Assembly (NCBI GenBank): GCA_019239775.1
Contig: JAFAZN010000363.1
Coordinates: 1 to 64,000, forward strand
Source: Chloroflexota bacterium
GTDB taxonomy: Bacteria; Chloroflexota; UBA6077; CF-72
Length of the DNA stretch: 64,000 nucleotides
Direction: 5' to 3'
Position numbers and translations under genes: made by a program. Under the pieces are notes generated by a model that saw nothing but the letters and a program-made list of their open reading frames with translations, did not search any database and was not told the origin of the DNA. The number at the start of each line of letters is the position of its first letter. Positions within the stretch are counted from its first letter, which is position 1. Below, piece after piece: positions 18,307 through 26,690 of this stretch.

Positions 18307-19565
18307 GCGGGCGGCTGCTGGTCTTCGGCGTGAGTCATCACGCTGCGCCGCTGGAAGTGCGCGAGCGGCTCGCCATCGACGAGAGCATGTGGCGGGCTCA
18401 CGCGCCGAGGCAGCCTGCGACCGTTCTCCTTTCCACCTGTAACCGCGTTGAGGTCTATGCCTGGATCGAAGGCCGCACCCAGTCGGCTCGTCGAACCCTG
18501 CTGCGCGCGTTGAGCCGCGCCACCGACGTGGACAGCACCGAACTCGAACAGTACGGTGTGTCGCGCTCGGGTCGTGAGGCGTTGCTGCACCTGGTGCGCG
18601 TGGCTTCGGGTCTTGACTCAATGCTCGTTGGCGAAGAGCAGATCCGTGGCCAGGTCCGCGAAGCGTTGCGGCTGGCCGAGGAGTCGGAGGACCTGCCGAC
18701 CTCGTTACGCGGCGTCTTTCAGCGTGCGATCGAGTCGGCACGCCGCGTGCGCGGCTCGACTCGGCTTGGTAAGGCGCCATCGATCGCCGCGGCTGGCGTT
18801 GGCGTGGCGCGTCGCGCCCTGCCGACTGATGTCAGCGGCCAGTTAGCAGTGGTGCTGGGTGCCGGCGTAATGGCGCGCGCGGCTGCCGAGGCGCTCCTCG
18901 CCGCGGGCGCGCACGTACGCGTGCTGAACCGAACGGCGGAACACGCCATGCGCGTGATGCACCAGTTGCGTGGAGCGATCGAGATCGGCACTCTCGACGC
19001 CCTCCCCGAGGTGCTCGCCTCGGCGGCGCTTGTAGTTGGGGCGACCGCGGCCCGCTCCACCCTGGTGGACTACGCAGCCGTGGCTGCCGTGGTGCGGTCG
19101 CGCTGTGCGCCGCTCGTGCTCCTGGACATTGCCTTGCCGCGTGACGTCGACCCGAGAGTGCGCGAGCTCGGTGGTGTGTCGCTGATCGACCTGGATGATC
19201 TCGAACGCCTGTGTCCGGTTGATGCGCAGACCCGCTCAGTGGAGCGCGAGCGGGCTGAAGAGCTGGCGTGCCAGGAGGCGCAGCGCCTGGCCGATTGGCT
19301 GCGCACACGGGCGCAAGCGCCCGCGATCGCTGAGCTCCGTACGTATGCGGAGGCTGTTCGCCTGAGCGAGCTGCGGCGATCCGCGACGCGCCTGCGCGAC
19401 CTTACGCCGGAGCAGATTGCCGCGGTCGAAGCTCTAACCACCAGCATCGTCAACAAGCTGATGCACGGCCCAACCGTGGCGCTGCGCGATGCCAGCGTCG
19501 AGCGCTCGCGCGCGCACATTCTGCGGGTGTTGCGCCCGCGCACCTCACGTGGAAGGAGCGCTTGA
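18303..19565 (+). CDS. hemA: Glutamyl-tRNA reductase
   Basis: 420 aa from the ATG overlapping the hemD stop; the ORF track adds 61 residues of hemD shadow. Reduces glutamyl-tRNA to glutamate-1-semialdehyde with NADPH. Signatures: GVSHHAAPLEVRERLA, catalytic Cys in LLSTCNRVEVY, GLDSMLVGEEQIRGQV, and a nucleotide-binding segment VLGAGVMARAAAEALL. C-terminal dimerisation helix present. Its presence means the C5 pathway to 5-aminolevulinate is used. Confidence 0.97.
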   Translation: MSGRLLVFGVSHHAAPLEVRERLAIDESMWRAHAPRQPATVLLSTCNRVEVYAWIEGRTQSARRTLLRALSRATDVDSTELEQYGVSRSGREALLHLVRVASGLDSMLVGEEQIRGQVREALRLAEESEDLPTSLRGVFQRAIESARRVRGSTRLGKAPSIAAAGVGVARRALPTDVSGQLAVVLGAGVMARAAAEALLAAGAHVRVLNRTAEHAMRVMHQLRGAIEIGTLDALPEVLASAALVVGATAARSTLVDYAAVAAVVRSRCAPLVLLDIALPRDVDPRVRELGGVSLIDLDDLERLCPVDAQTRSVERERAEELACQEAQRLADWLRTRAQAPAIAELRTYAEAVRLSELRRSATRLRDLTPEQIAAVEALTTSIVNKLMHGPTVALRDASVERSRAHILRVLRPRTSRGRSA

Positions 19566-19571
19566 CGAATC

Positions 19572-20639
19572 GTGGAACACACGACGCGTGCCCAGTTCCC
19601 ACAGGCGCGACCGCGTCGACTGCGCCGTACCGAAAACCTTCGACGCATGGTGCGCGAGACGCATCTCCGCACGGACGGGTTCATCTACCCGGTCTTTGTC
19701 GTGCCTGGCACCGACGTGCACGAAGAGATCACCTCGATGCCTGGCGTGTACCACCAGTCAATCGACCGTGTAGTCGAGGATGCGCGCGAGGTTGCTGACC
19801 TCGGAATACCGGCGATGCTGCTGTTCGGCCTGCCGCCGTTCAAGGACGCCGAGGCTTCCCAGGCGATGGCTGTCGATGGCATCGTGCAGCAGGCTTTACG
19901 CGCCATCAAGCGTGCCGCACCGTCGCTGGTACTGATTGCCGATACCTGTTTGTGCGAGTACACGAGCCATGGTCACTGCGGCGTGCTCGGCGCGGCGGGT
20001 CAAGAGGGCTTCATCGACAACGATCTCTCGCTCGAGCTGATGAGCCGCACGGCGGTGTCGCAGGCCGAAGCTGGCGCCGATATCGTGGCGCCCTCCGACA
20101 TGCTGGATGGTCGAGTTGGCGCCATTCGCGCCGCGCTGGATGCGCGCGGCCTGCACGACACCCTCATCATGTCGTACGCGGCCAAGTACGCCAGCGCGTT
20201 TTACGGTCCGTTCCGCGACGCAGCCGACTCAGCGCCGCAGTTTGGCGATCGCCGCGGCTATCAGATGGATCCGCCCAACGGCCGCGAGGCCGTGCGCGAG
20301 GTTGGCTACGACCTGGCCGAAGGTGCAGACATCGTGATGGTCAAACCAGCACTGCCATACCTCGACGTGGTGCACGCCGTGAAAACGGCGTACCCGGATG
20401 TGCCGCTGGCGGCCTACAACGTTAGCGGCGAGTACTCGATGCTCAAGGCAGCCGTTGCGAATGGCTGGCTGGATGAGCGGCGCGCCGTGATGGAAGCGCT
20501 TACCGGAATTGTGCGCGCTGGCGCGGACATGATCATCACGTATTACGCCAAGGACGTGGCCCGCTGGCTGCGCGACGACGACACGTCACACACCGCCACA
20601 TCGAACGGCGCCTTTCGCGTCGGGCCATCTCACGCGTGA
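19572..20639 (+). CDS. hemB: Delta-aminolevulinic acid dehydratase (porphobilinogen synthase)
   Basis: 355 aa from GTG 19572; a GGAAGGAG ribosome site lies ~13 bases upstream. Condenses two aminolevulinates. The metal site [14 protein letters not shown] has the Cys set of zinc-type enzymes. The two catalytic Lys are in [13 protein letters not shown] and [13 protein letters not shown]. The C-terminus carries ~20 extra residues ([12 protein letters not shown]). Stop overlaps the hemL GTG (GTGA). Confidence 0.97.
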   Translation: MEHTTRAQFPQARPRRLRRTENLRRMVRETHLRTDGFIYPVFVVPGTDVHEEITSMPGVYHQSIDRVVEDAREVADLGIPAMLLFGLPPFKDAEASQAMAVDGIVQQALRAIKRAAPSLVLIADTCLCEYTSHGHCGVLGAAGQEGFIDNDLSLELMSRTAVSQAEAGADIVAPSDMLDGRVGAIRAALDARGLHDTLIMSYAAKYASAFYGPFRDAADSAPQFGDRRGYQMDPPNGREAVREVGYDLAEGADIVMVKPALPYLDVVHAVKTAYPDVPLAAYNVSGEYSMLKAAVANGWLDERRAVMEALTGIVRAGADMIITYYAKDVARWLRDDDTSHTATSNGAFRVGPSHA

Positions 20640-21976
20640 GCGTGCCGCGTGAGGGACTCGCCGCACGAACACAGAGGTCCGAGGCGCTCTTCGCCGAGGC
20701 GCAAAAGCACCTGCCGGGTGGCGTCGACTCCCCGGTAAGGGCTTTCCGCGGCGTGGGCGGCACGCCGCGCTTCATCGCCCGCGCCAAAGGCTCAGCGGTC
20801 TGGGATGAAGACGGCAATCATTATGTCGACTACCTGGCTTCGTGGGGCCCGCTGATCGCGGGCCATGCCCACCCGGGCGTGGTGGCCGCCATTCAGGAGG
20901 CCGCCACCCGCGGCACAAGCTATGGCGCGCCCACCCAGGCCGAGGTCGAGCTGGCGCAACTGGTCAAGCAAGCATTTCCGAGCATCGAGCTCGTACGGTT
21001 CGTCAGCTCGGGCACCGAAGCGACGATGACCGCACTGCGCCTGGCGCGCGCGTTTACCGGGCGCGACCTCATCCTCAAGTTTGACGGGGGCTATCACGGC
21101 CATGCCGATGGCCTGCTGGTACAGGCTGGCTCAGGGCCGCTGACATTGGGTGCGCCTGATTCGCCGGGTGTGCCCGCGGTGGCCGCGGCTCAAACGCTGT
21201 CGGTGCCCTACAACGACGTGGTTGCGGCGCGCGATGCATTGGCCGCGCACCCGCGACAAGTCGCGGCGGTGATCGTCGAGCCGGTGGCGGGCAACATGGG
21301 GGTGATCCCGCCTGCGCCCGGGTTCCTCGAACACCTGCGCGAGCTCACGCGGGCGGATGGCGCGCTGTTGATCTTCGACGAGGTCATCACCGGCTTCCGC
21401 GTCGCGCTGGGCGGCGCGCAAGAACGTTTTCGCATCCGGCCCGATCTGACGTGCCTCGGCAAAATCGTTGGTGGCGGCTTGCCCGTAGGTGCCTACGGCG
21501 GACGCGCCGACATCATGCAGCAGATCTCGCCGCTCGGGCCCGTGTACCAGGCAGGCACTCTCTCAGGCAACCCGCTCGCCATGGCAGCAGGCCTTGCCAC
21601 ACTACGACTGCTGACAGAGCCTGGCGTCTACGACCATCTCGAACGGCTCAGCGCTCGCCTGACGGATGGACTCGGCAACGCCGCGCTCAGTGCTGGAGTC
21701 GCATACACCACCAATCGTGTGGGCTCGATGTTCACGGGCTTCTTCTGCCCCGAACCTGTCACTGACTACGCTTCGGCCAAAGCGGCCGATACCCGAAGAT
21801 ATGCGCGCTTCTTCCACGCGATGCTGGAGCACGGCGTCTACCTGGCGCCCTCGCAGTTCGAAGCGGGGTTCGTGTCGCTGGCGCACACCGAGGCCGATAT
21901 CGATGCCACACTCGCCGCTGCCGCTGAGGCCTTTGGCGAAGTTACGAGTCGCGAGTCCCGCGTCGCGGGCGAGTAG
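20636..21976 (+). CDS. hemL: Glutamate-1-semialdehyde 2,1-aminomutase
   Basis: 446 aa PLP enzyme making 5-aminolevulinate from glutamate semialdehyde. [13 protein letters not shown] near the N-terminus, [23 protein letters not shown], and the PLP Lys in [16 protein letters not shown]. Last gene of the eight-gene run hemQ-E-H-C-D-A-B-L. The last ten residues (SRESRVAGE) are polar and unconserved-looking. About 70 bases separate it from the selenoprotein candidate downstream. Confidence 0.97.
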   Translation: MSVPREGLAARTQRSEALFAEAQKHLPGGVDSPVRAFRGVGGTPRFIARAKGSAVWDEDGNHYVDYLASWGPLIAGHAHPGVVAAIQEAATRGTSYGAPTQAEVELAQLVKQAFPSIELVRFVSSGTEATMTALRLARAFTGRDLILKFDGGYHGHADGLLVQAGSGPLTLGAPDSPGVPAVAAAQTLSVPYNDVVAARDALAAHPRQVAAVIVEPVAGNMGVIPPAPGFLEHLRELTRADGALLIFDEVITGFRVALGGAQERFRIRPDLTCLGKIVGGGLPVGAYGGRADIMQQISPLGPVYQAGTLSGNPLAMAAGLATLRLLTEPGVYDHLERLSARLTDGLGNAALSAGVAYTTNRVGSMFTGFFCPEPVTDYASAKAADTRRYARFFHAMLEHGVYLAPSQFEAGFVSLAHTEADIDATLAAAAEAFGEVTSRESRVAGE

Positions 21977-22047
21977 CTTCCGTCGTGCTGCAAAGAAAAG
22001 TTCGCCACCGTTCGACGGAGTCCGGTTAAACTCGTGACTCGAGAAAC

Positions 22048-22545
22048 GTGACTACAGAAGCCCCTGTAACGGTCTACACGACCCCCACTTGACCCTGGTG
22101 CTCGCGAGCGAAGGAGTTCCTTCGCAAAGAGGGCGTTCCGTTCGAGGTACGCGATGTGTCGGTCGACGCCGATGCGGCGCGCGATATGGTGCAGCGCACT
22201 CGCCAGATGGGCGTGCCGGTCATTGCCGATGAGCAGGAAGCCATCGTTGGCTTCGACATGCCAAGGCTACAGCGCATGGCCGCGCGGCATCGACGCGGCG
22301 GTGGTCTTGGGCTGAAAGTCACCGATTTCAAGGACGGGCCTGGCGCGTATGTTGGCGGCGTGCGCGAGGACTCGCCTGGTGCGCGCGCGGGCGTCGAAGT
22401 TGGCGACGTGATCCTGGAGCTTTCAGGTCGAGCCGTCTCGGGCGTCGCGGATCTGGAGCAGATCGCGGCAAGACGGCCGCCAGGCCAGCCCACGAGCATG
22501 ACCGTCCAGCGCAACGGCGAGACGCGCACGCTGATTCTGCGCTAG
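22048..22545 (+). CDS. Glutaredoxin-PDZ fusion, probable selenoprotein (in-frame TGA = Sec)
   Basis: Read through an in-frame TGA at 22090-22092, the frame encodes 165 aa from GTG 22048, the only start between that TGA and the upstream in-frame TAA at 22027. The N-terminal domain is glutaredoxin: VTVYTTPT-U-PWCSRAKEFL, with Sec at residue 15 replacing the first Cys of CPWC. GVPVIADEQEAIVGFD follows, containing the cis-Pro motif (GVPVI) and the glutathione-binding GFD. A Gly-rich hinge leads to a C-terminal PDZ domain (VREDSPGARAGVEVGDVILEL). The ORF track starts at 22156 and loses the active site. A SECIS-like hairpin follows the TGA. Expected role: thiol/selenol redox; the PDZ domain may bind a protein C-terminus. 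Confidence 0.85.
22101..22131 (+). promoter_or_regulatory. SECIS-like hairpin downstream of in-frame TGA
   Basis: Starting 15 bases after the TGA, GCGAAGG and CCTTCGC form a perfect 7-bp stem closed by the tetraloop AGTT. Outside it CTC/GAG adds three more pairs beyond a small internal loop. Bacterial SECIS elements are stem-loops in the coding region just 3' of the UGA, with a G (often GU) in a small apical loop at a similar distance. The fit is structural; I computed no energies. Confidence 0.75.
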
Positions 22546-22904
22546 CCCGCCCCGCGCCGCGCACCACGGTTCGTGCTCGACCGTGTAGTGCGCGGTAGCT
22601 TCGCCTGCACCGGCTGCGCTTCGCGCGCCCACGGACCTTCGGAGAGTTTGAGACCGTTGTGGGCCACCACCATGGGGCGTGGACGTGTCGAGGGCTTCGA
22701 CCCTGTCGGTGTTGCCACCAGGGCGCGAATGCTGGTCCCCAACGGTTCACCCGCGGGCGAGCCGCGCCGGCGAGGTGAAGGTAAAGAGCGCGACTCGCAT
22801 GTCGGTACAAATCTCGCCGGGAGGCGAAAAGTTGGCTCTTGCACAACCTTTCGTGCAGGTGTATATTTCGCTTCAACCAAACTATTTACGCTGCCCGAAG
22901 GACC
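22546..22904. other. Intergenic region, no gene recognised; contains MarR-operon promoter
   Basis: 359 bases between the selenoprotein candidate and marR. Open frames cross it on both strands, but their translations are Arg/Pro/Gly-rich without any family resemblance and I read them as high-GC noise. The last ~65 bases drop in GC and hold a promoter-like element and a palindrome, annotated separately. I see no clear terminator for the upstream gene. Confidence 0.6.
22839..22867 (+). promoter_or_regulatory. Sigma70-type promoter with overlapping palindrome upstream of marR
   Basis: TTGCAC, a 17-base spacer and TATATT form a near-consensus housekeeping promoter 38 bases before the marR ATG. 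Within the spacer an inverted repeat TGCAC-N8-GTGCA (22840-22857) overlaps the -35 box. That is the expected place for autorepression by the encoded MarR protein. The local AT-richness contrasts with the surrounding ~65% GC. Confidence 0.65.
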
Positions 22905-23378
22905 ATGGACGAAGAACGCATCCAACGCATACATCGCATCCTCTCCTGCTCCGAGGCGCTCGTGCATGGCTTCAATCCCAGTCGCGATCGCGCCTGGCTG
23001 CGGCTGGATCTCACCATGCCGCAGCTCAAAGCACTGATTTACGTCACCAAGAACCAGAACTCGACGAGCGGCCAGATCGCCGCGAGCCTGGGTGTTGGCC
23101 TCTCCACCATTACCGGCATCGTTGATCGGCTGGCCGAACAAAGCCTGGTCACTCGCCGCGAGGATCCGCGCGATCGACGCGTCACGCGCGTGCTGCCGAC
23201 TCCGACTGGCGCCGAGCTGGTCGACGAGCTGATCCAGTACCGCAACGAGGTGGTGACCGCGATCCTGTCGCAGCTCGACCCCGACCAACTGCAAGTGGTG
23301 GAGTCCGCCTTTCAGTATCTCCTCGACGCCGCCGCCAAGCTCGACCGCGAGCGCAATCACGCAGGAGCCGTGGCATGA
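22905..23378 (+). CDS. MarR-family transcriptional regulator
   Basis: 157 aa from ATG 22905 with GAAGGA just upstream; the ORF track adds 22 unlikely residues overlapping the promoter. Winged-helix domain: LTMPQLKALIYV, recognition helix region GQIAASLGVGLSTITGIVDRL, wing VTRREDPRDRRVTRVLPTPTG. MarR proteins repress efflux operons and release DNA on binding drugs or phenolics. The stop overlaps the next gene (ATGA), so regulator and pump are co-transcribed, which suggests autoregulation. Confidence 0.93.
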   Translation: MDEERIQRIHRILSCSEALVHGFNPSRDRAWLRLDLTMPQLKALIYVTKNQNSTSGQIAASLGVGLSTITGIVDRLAEQSLVTRREDPRDRRVTRVLPTPTGAELVDELIQYRNEVVTAILSQLDPDQLQVVESAFQYLLDAAAKLDRERNHAGAVA

Positions 23379-25801
23379 CTCATCTCAAACTCATCGGTGC
23401 AACCACAGCTGTGCTCATTTTCGTAGCTGGCTGCGGCCCTATCGCCGTGCCCGGCAGCTCCAGTGGGTCGCAGGCGCAGGCCATCAGCGTGCCGGCCGCG
23501 ACGGCGCAGCATGGGGACATTCAGCAAACCCTGACCTATAGCGGTGACGTCCGCGCCAAGGACCAGATCACCGTGTTGCCGAAGGCATCGGGTCGCGTAC
23601 AACAGGTGCTCGTCGACATCGGCTCTTCCGTGCACGCGGGCGACGTGGTAGCGGAGCTGGAGCAAGACTCGCCCGAAATCGCCGTCCTGCAGGCACGCGC
23701 CAATCTGGCCGCGGCGCAGGCAAAGTTGGCAACCATCCAGGCTGGCGCCAAGCCAGACGACGTGGCCGCCGCACAAGAGGCCGTGGCGCAACAGCAGGCG
23801 CGCCTCGACTCAATGTTGGCCGGTGGGCGCCAGGAAGACGTTGCCGCCGCCCAGGCCGCCGTGGCCGCGCAATCCGCCAAGCTGAACTTAATGCTCAGCG
23901 GTGGTCGCGCCGAAACGGTCGCGCAGGCTCAAGCGGCCGTCGACGCGGCACAGCAGAAGCTCGCGTTGCTTCAAAAAGGTGCGACTGACGATGTGCGCCA
24001 GGCAGCCGCCAGCGCGGTGAGTGCCGACATGGCCCAGGTCACCGCGACGGAAGCCTCGTATGCCGCGTTGGGCGGTACCTCAGCAGCAGACCTGGAGCAA
24101 CTACAAGCCCAGGTTGATGCGCTCCAGGCCCAGGTGAACGCCGGGCAAACGGCGGTGAGCTCAGCCGATGCGGCTCTCCAAAACCAGGTCGGCTCCAGTG
24201 CGGCTGACGTGCAGGCGGCGCAAACAGCGTACGACCAGGCCCAGGCGCAGCTCACGGCTGCTCAGGCGGCGTTGAACCAGGCTCAGAATCCGACGCAACT
24301 CTCAATCGCCCAGGCGCAAGCAGCCCTCACGGCTGCGCAAGCGCAGGAGGCCGGCGCCGAATCGAACCAGACGGCGCTGGAGCAGAAGGCCGCGGGTTTG
24401 TGCGCGCCCTTGATCAGTCCAATCACCGGTCAGGCGTACCAGCAGCCGAACAGTACCGCGTGCGGTGTGGCCAAGAGTGCGGCTGATGAAGCGGTGCAGG
24501 CTGGCAATGCCGCAATCGACGCCGCCCAGGGCCAGCTCGACCAGCTTCGCCGCGGCGGTGCCCCGGCCACGCTGGCGGCAACCCAGGCGCAGGCCACCAG
24601 CGCTCAGGCACTGGTCAAAGCCACCAAGGCGCGGCTCGATGCGCTCACCAACGGTGGTGTGCAGGCACAGCGTGCGCAGCTTCAGGCCGCGCACGATCAG
24701 GCCGTCAGCCAACTCACCCAGGCACAGGACAATTTGAGTGTCGCGCAGGCACGCGTGCAGGCCGCGCAAAACGGCACGCTCGATGCTCAGCGCAAAGCCG
24801 CGCAGGCACAGGTCGACGCCTCCCGTGAGAAGTTGAAGGCGGACCAGGCGCACCTGGACCAGATCTCAGCCGGCCCCCAGGACGAGGACGTGCAGGCGGC
24901 CCAGGACGCGGTCACCCAGGCGCAGCAACAGCTGGCGCTCGCAACACAACCTGCCACGACGCAGGACATCGAGGCGCAGCGCGCTCTCGTCAACCAGGCA
25001 CAGGAGCAGCTGCAGAAGGCGCAGCAGCCCTACACCGACTACGACATCCAGCAGCAACAACACATGGTCGCGCAGGCTGAAGCGCAGCTGCGCGGCCGCC
25101 AGAATCCGTATACCGACCAGGACGTTCAAGCGGCGCAGGCCGGTGTCGATCAGGCGCAGGCTGCGCTCGAGCTTGCACAGCTGGGCGTGCGCGAGACGCA
25201 GGTCGTCGCACCAGTAGACGGCATCGTGTTCGATCGGCAGGTTTCGCCGGGCGCACTCGTTGGACCGACCTCGCCGATCATCACCTTGATCCCACCAGCC
25301 CTCGAAGTCGCAATCAACGTCGACGAGGCGCAGCTGGGCAACGTGACGCAGGGGCAGCAGGTGTCGCTGCAGGTACCGGCCTATCCGGATCAGACCTTCA
25401 ACGGCACCGTCACGGCGGTTGCCCCCGGCATCGATCAGAAAACGCGCACCGCAAGCGTGCGCATCCAACCGCAAGACGATGCGGGTAAGCTGAAGCCGGG
25501 CATGCTGGCCCAGGTCAACATCATCACCGCGACGCGCAGTGATGTGCTGCTGGTGCCGCGTGAAGCAATCGTCGGCACGCCCAGCACCAACGCACCGGCC
25601 ACACTGGTCACGCTGGATGGTGGGCATGCCGCGCGAGTAACAGTTCAGCTCGGGCTGATTGGCGACCGAACGGTCCAGGTCAGCAGCGGTCTGAATGACG
25701 GCCAGGTGGTGGCCGTTGGCAATGCAAACGGGTTGAACACAGGTGACGCGGTCGTCCCGCAGCTGCGGCCGACGCTCGCCTCGACGGTGGGAGTCCAGTA
25801 A
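23375..25801 (+). CDS. Very long HlyD-type adaptor lipoprotein with ~500-residue repeat coiled coil
   Basis: 808 aa. Lipoprotein signal with lipobox FVAGC (Cys about residue 20). A split biotinyl-lipoyl domain opens at GRVQQVLVDIGSSVHAGDVV and closes at VVAPVDGIVFDRQVSPG near residue 610. Between them are ~500 residues of Ala/Gln-rich coiled coil with repeats of the type KLxxLxxGGRxEDVAAAQAAV. A beta-barrel and membrane-proximal region follow (VNIITATRSDVLLVPREAI). Membrane fusion proteins usually carry far shorter hairpins. Probably an extracytoplasmic tunnel or spacer for the downstream transporter. Many Cys-free Ala repeats argue against a misread. Confidence 0.9.
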   Translation: MTHLKLIGATTAVLIFVAGCGPIAVPGSSSGSQAQAISVPAATAQHGDIQQTLTYSGDVRAKDQITVLPKASGRVQQVLVDIGSSVHAGDVVAELEQDSPEIAVLQARANLAAAQAKLATIQAGAKPDDVAAAQEAVAQQQARLDSMLAGGRQEDVAAAQAAVAAQSAKLNLMLSGGRAETVAQAQAAVDAAQQKLALLQKGATDDVRQAAASAVSADMAQVTATEASYAALGGTSAADLEQLQAQVDALQAQVNAGQTAVSSADAALQNQVGSSAADVQAAQTAYDQAQAQLTAAQAALNQAQNPTQLSIAQAQAALTAAQAQEAGAESNQTALEQKAAGLCAPLISPITGQAYQQPNSTACGVAKSAADEAVQAGNAAIDAAQGQLDQLRRGGAPATLAATQAQATSAQALVKATKARLDALTNGGVQAQRAQLQAAHDQAVSQLTQAQDNLSVAQARVQAAQNGTLDAQRKAAQAQVDASREKLKADQAHLDQISAGPQDEDVQAAQDAVTQAQQQLALATQPATTQDIEAQRALVNQAQEQLQKAQQPYTDYDIQQQQHMVAQAEAQLRGRQNPYTDQDVQAAQAGVDQAQAALELAQLGVRETQVVAPVDGIVFDRQVSPGALVGPTSPIITLIPPALEVAINVDEAQLGNVTQGQQVSLQVPAYPDQTFNGTVTAVAPGIDQKTRTASVRIQPQDDAGKLKPGMLAQVNIITATRSDVLLVPREAIVGTPSTNAPATLVTLDGGHAARVTVQLGLIGDRTVQVSSGLNDGQVVAVGNANGLNTGDAVVPQLRPTLASTVGVQ

Positions 25802-26677
25802 ATGAGCGTGCAAGTACAGGGGCCGCAGCAGCGGCCCGTTGCTGAACCAAATCTTGACGGTCATGGCCGTCCGGCCAGCATCGAAACCGATGCGCCAGTC
25901 GCGCCGAGCCGTCCAACTGGACCAGGGCCCGCACCCGCGGCCGCGGCCGTCGAGGTGCCGCCGCCCACGCCGCGGCGACGACCTGCGTTCCTCAGTCGGC
26001 GGGTACTGCTGCCTGTTCTGGCCCTCATCGTAATTGTCGTCGGCCTGTTCGGCTTCAACGCCTGGCGTGACAGCGCGCTCTACGTCTCGACTGACAATGC
26101 TCAACTCAGCGGCCAGCCAGTTCAGGTTGGCGCGATGAACGCTGGGAAGGTTGACGCGATCATGCCTGGCATTGGCGCGGCCGTGCACAAGGGCGATGTG
26201 ATCGCTCAAGTGGCGCTGCCGTCCCAGGTCGGCGTCGGCCAGGGCGGTCAGCCCAAGATGGGCTTCCTTGGCGCAGGCGATACCCACGTCGACGTGACGG
26301 CGCCGGTCGACGGCATCGTCATCGCCGAGCCAGTGGCTGTCGGTGCGACGGTTGCCGCTGGGCAGCCGATCGTGTCGGTCGTCGATCCTTCAGCGCTCTA
26401 TGTGAACGCGAATATCGAAGAGACCAACATCGCCCGCGTTCGGGTCGGCCAACCAGTCACGGTCCATGTCGATGCCCTCGGAGCGGACATTCCCGGCAAA
26501 GTCGAAGCCGTGACCCCTGCGACGGCAGGCACGTTTTCGATCCTACCGAGCTCGAATACCTCGGGCAACTTCACCAAGGTCACCCAGTTGGTCCCCGTAC
26601 GTATCTCTGTGAACCTGGGGAATCAACCCATGCTCGTGGGCGCCAACGTGGAAGTGAAAATCCGTGTTGGTGACTAG
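25802..26677 (+). CDS. HlyD/EmrA-family adaptor lacking the coiled-coil hairpin
   Basis: 291 aa. A ~60-residue Pro-rich cytoplasmic N-terminus is followed by one membrane helix (VLLPVLALIVIVVGLFGFN), the EmrA motif YVSTDNAQLSG, and a lipoyl domain split by only ~35 residues (IMPGIGAAVHKGDV ... VTAPVDGIVIAEPV). Then comes a beta-barrel (VNANIEETNIARVRVGQPV). EmrA proteins normally have a long helical hairpin at the split. Here it is absent, as if that job were given to the 808-aa partner immediately upstream (stop and start abut, TAAATG). Confidence 0.88.
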   Translation: MSVQVQGPQQRPVAEPNLDGHGRPASIETDAPVAPSRPTGPGPAPAAAAVEVPPPTPRRRPAFLSRRVLLPVLALIVIVVGLFGFNAWRDSALYVSTDNAQLSGQPVQVGAMNAGKVDAIMPGIGAAVHKGDVIAQVALPSQVGVGQGGQPKMGFLGAGDTHVDVTAPVDGIVIAEPVAVGATVAAGQPIVSVVDPSALYVNANIEETNIARVRVGQPVTVHVDALGADIPGKVEAVTPATAGTFSILPSSNTSGNFTKVTQLVPVRISVNLGNQPMLVGANVEVKIRVGD

Positions 26678-26690
26678 GACCTGAAGCCCG

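Noticed and set aside
17767-18780. 337-aa and 271-aa minus-strand ORFs in the heme operon
   Set aside because: They overlap hemD and hemA completely and have only Arg/Pro/Ala-rich translations.
22048-22155. Reading the TGA at 22090 as a pseudogene mutation
   Set aside because: The stop replaces exactly the active-site Cys codon, the rest of the frame is intact, and a SECIS-like hairpin follows; recoding explains more.
22542-23360. 272-aa minus-strand ORF over marR and its upstream region
   Set aside because: It covers the MarR coding region antisense and the promoter; the non-overlapping part is low-complexity.
23600-25200. Tandem DNA repeat or CRISPR-like array in the long adaptor gene
   Set aside because: Repeats are imperfect, in frame, of amino-acid heptad type and without spacers; they reflect coiled-coil coding sequence.
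24866-26287. 473-aa minus-strand ORF
   Set aside because: Antisense shadow of the repetitive adaptor genes; composition mirrors the Ala/Gln codons of the opposite strand.
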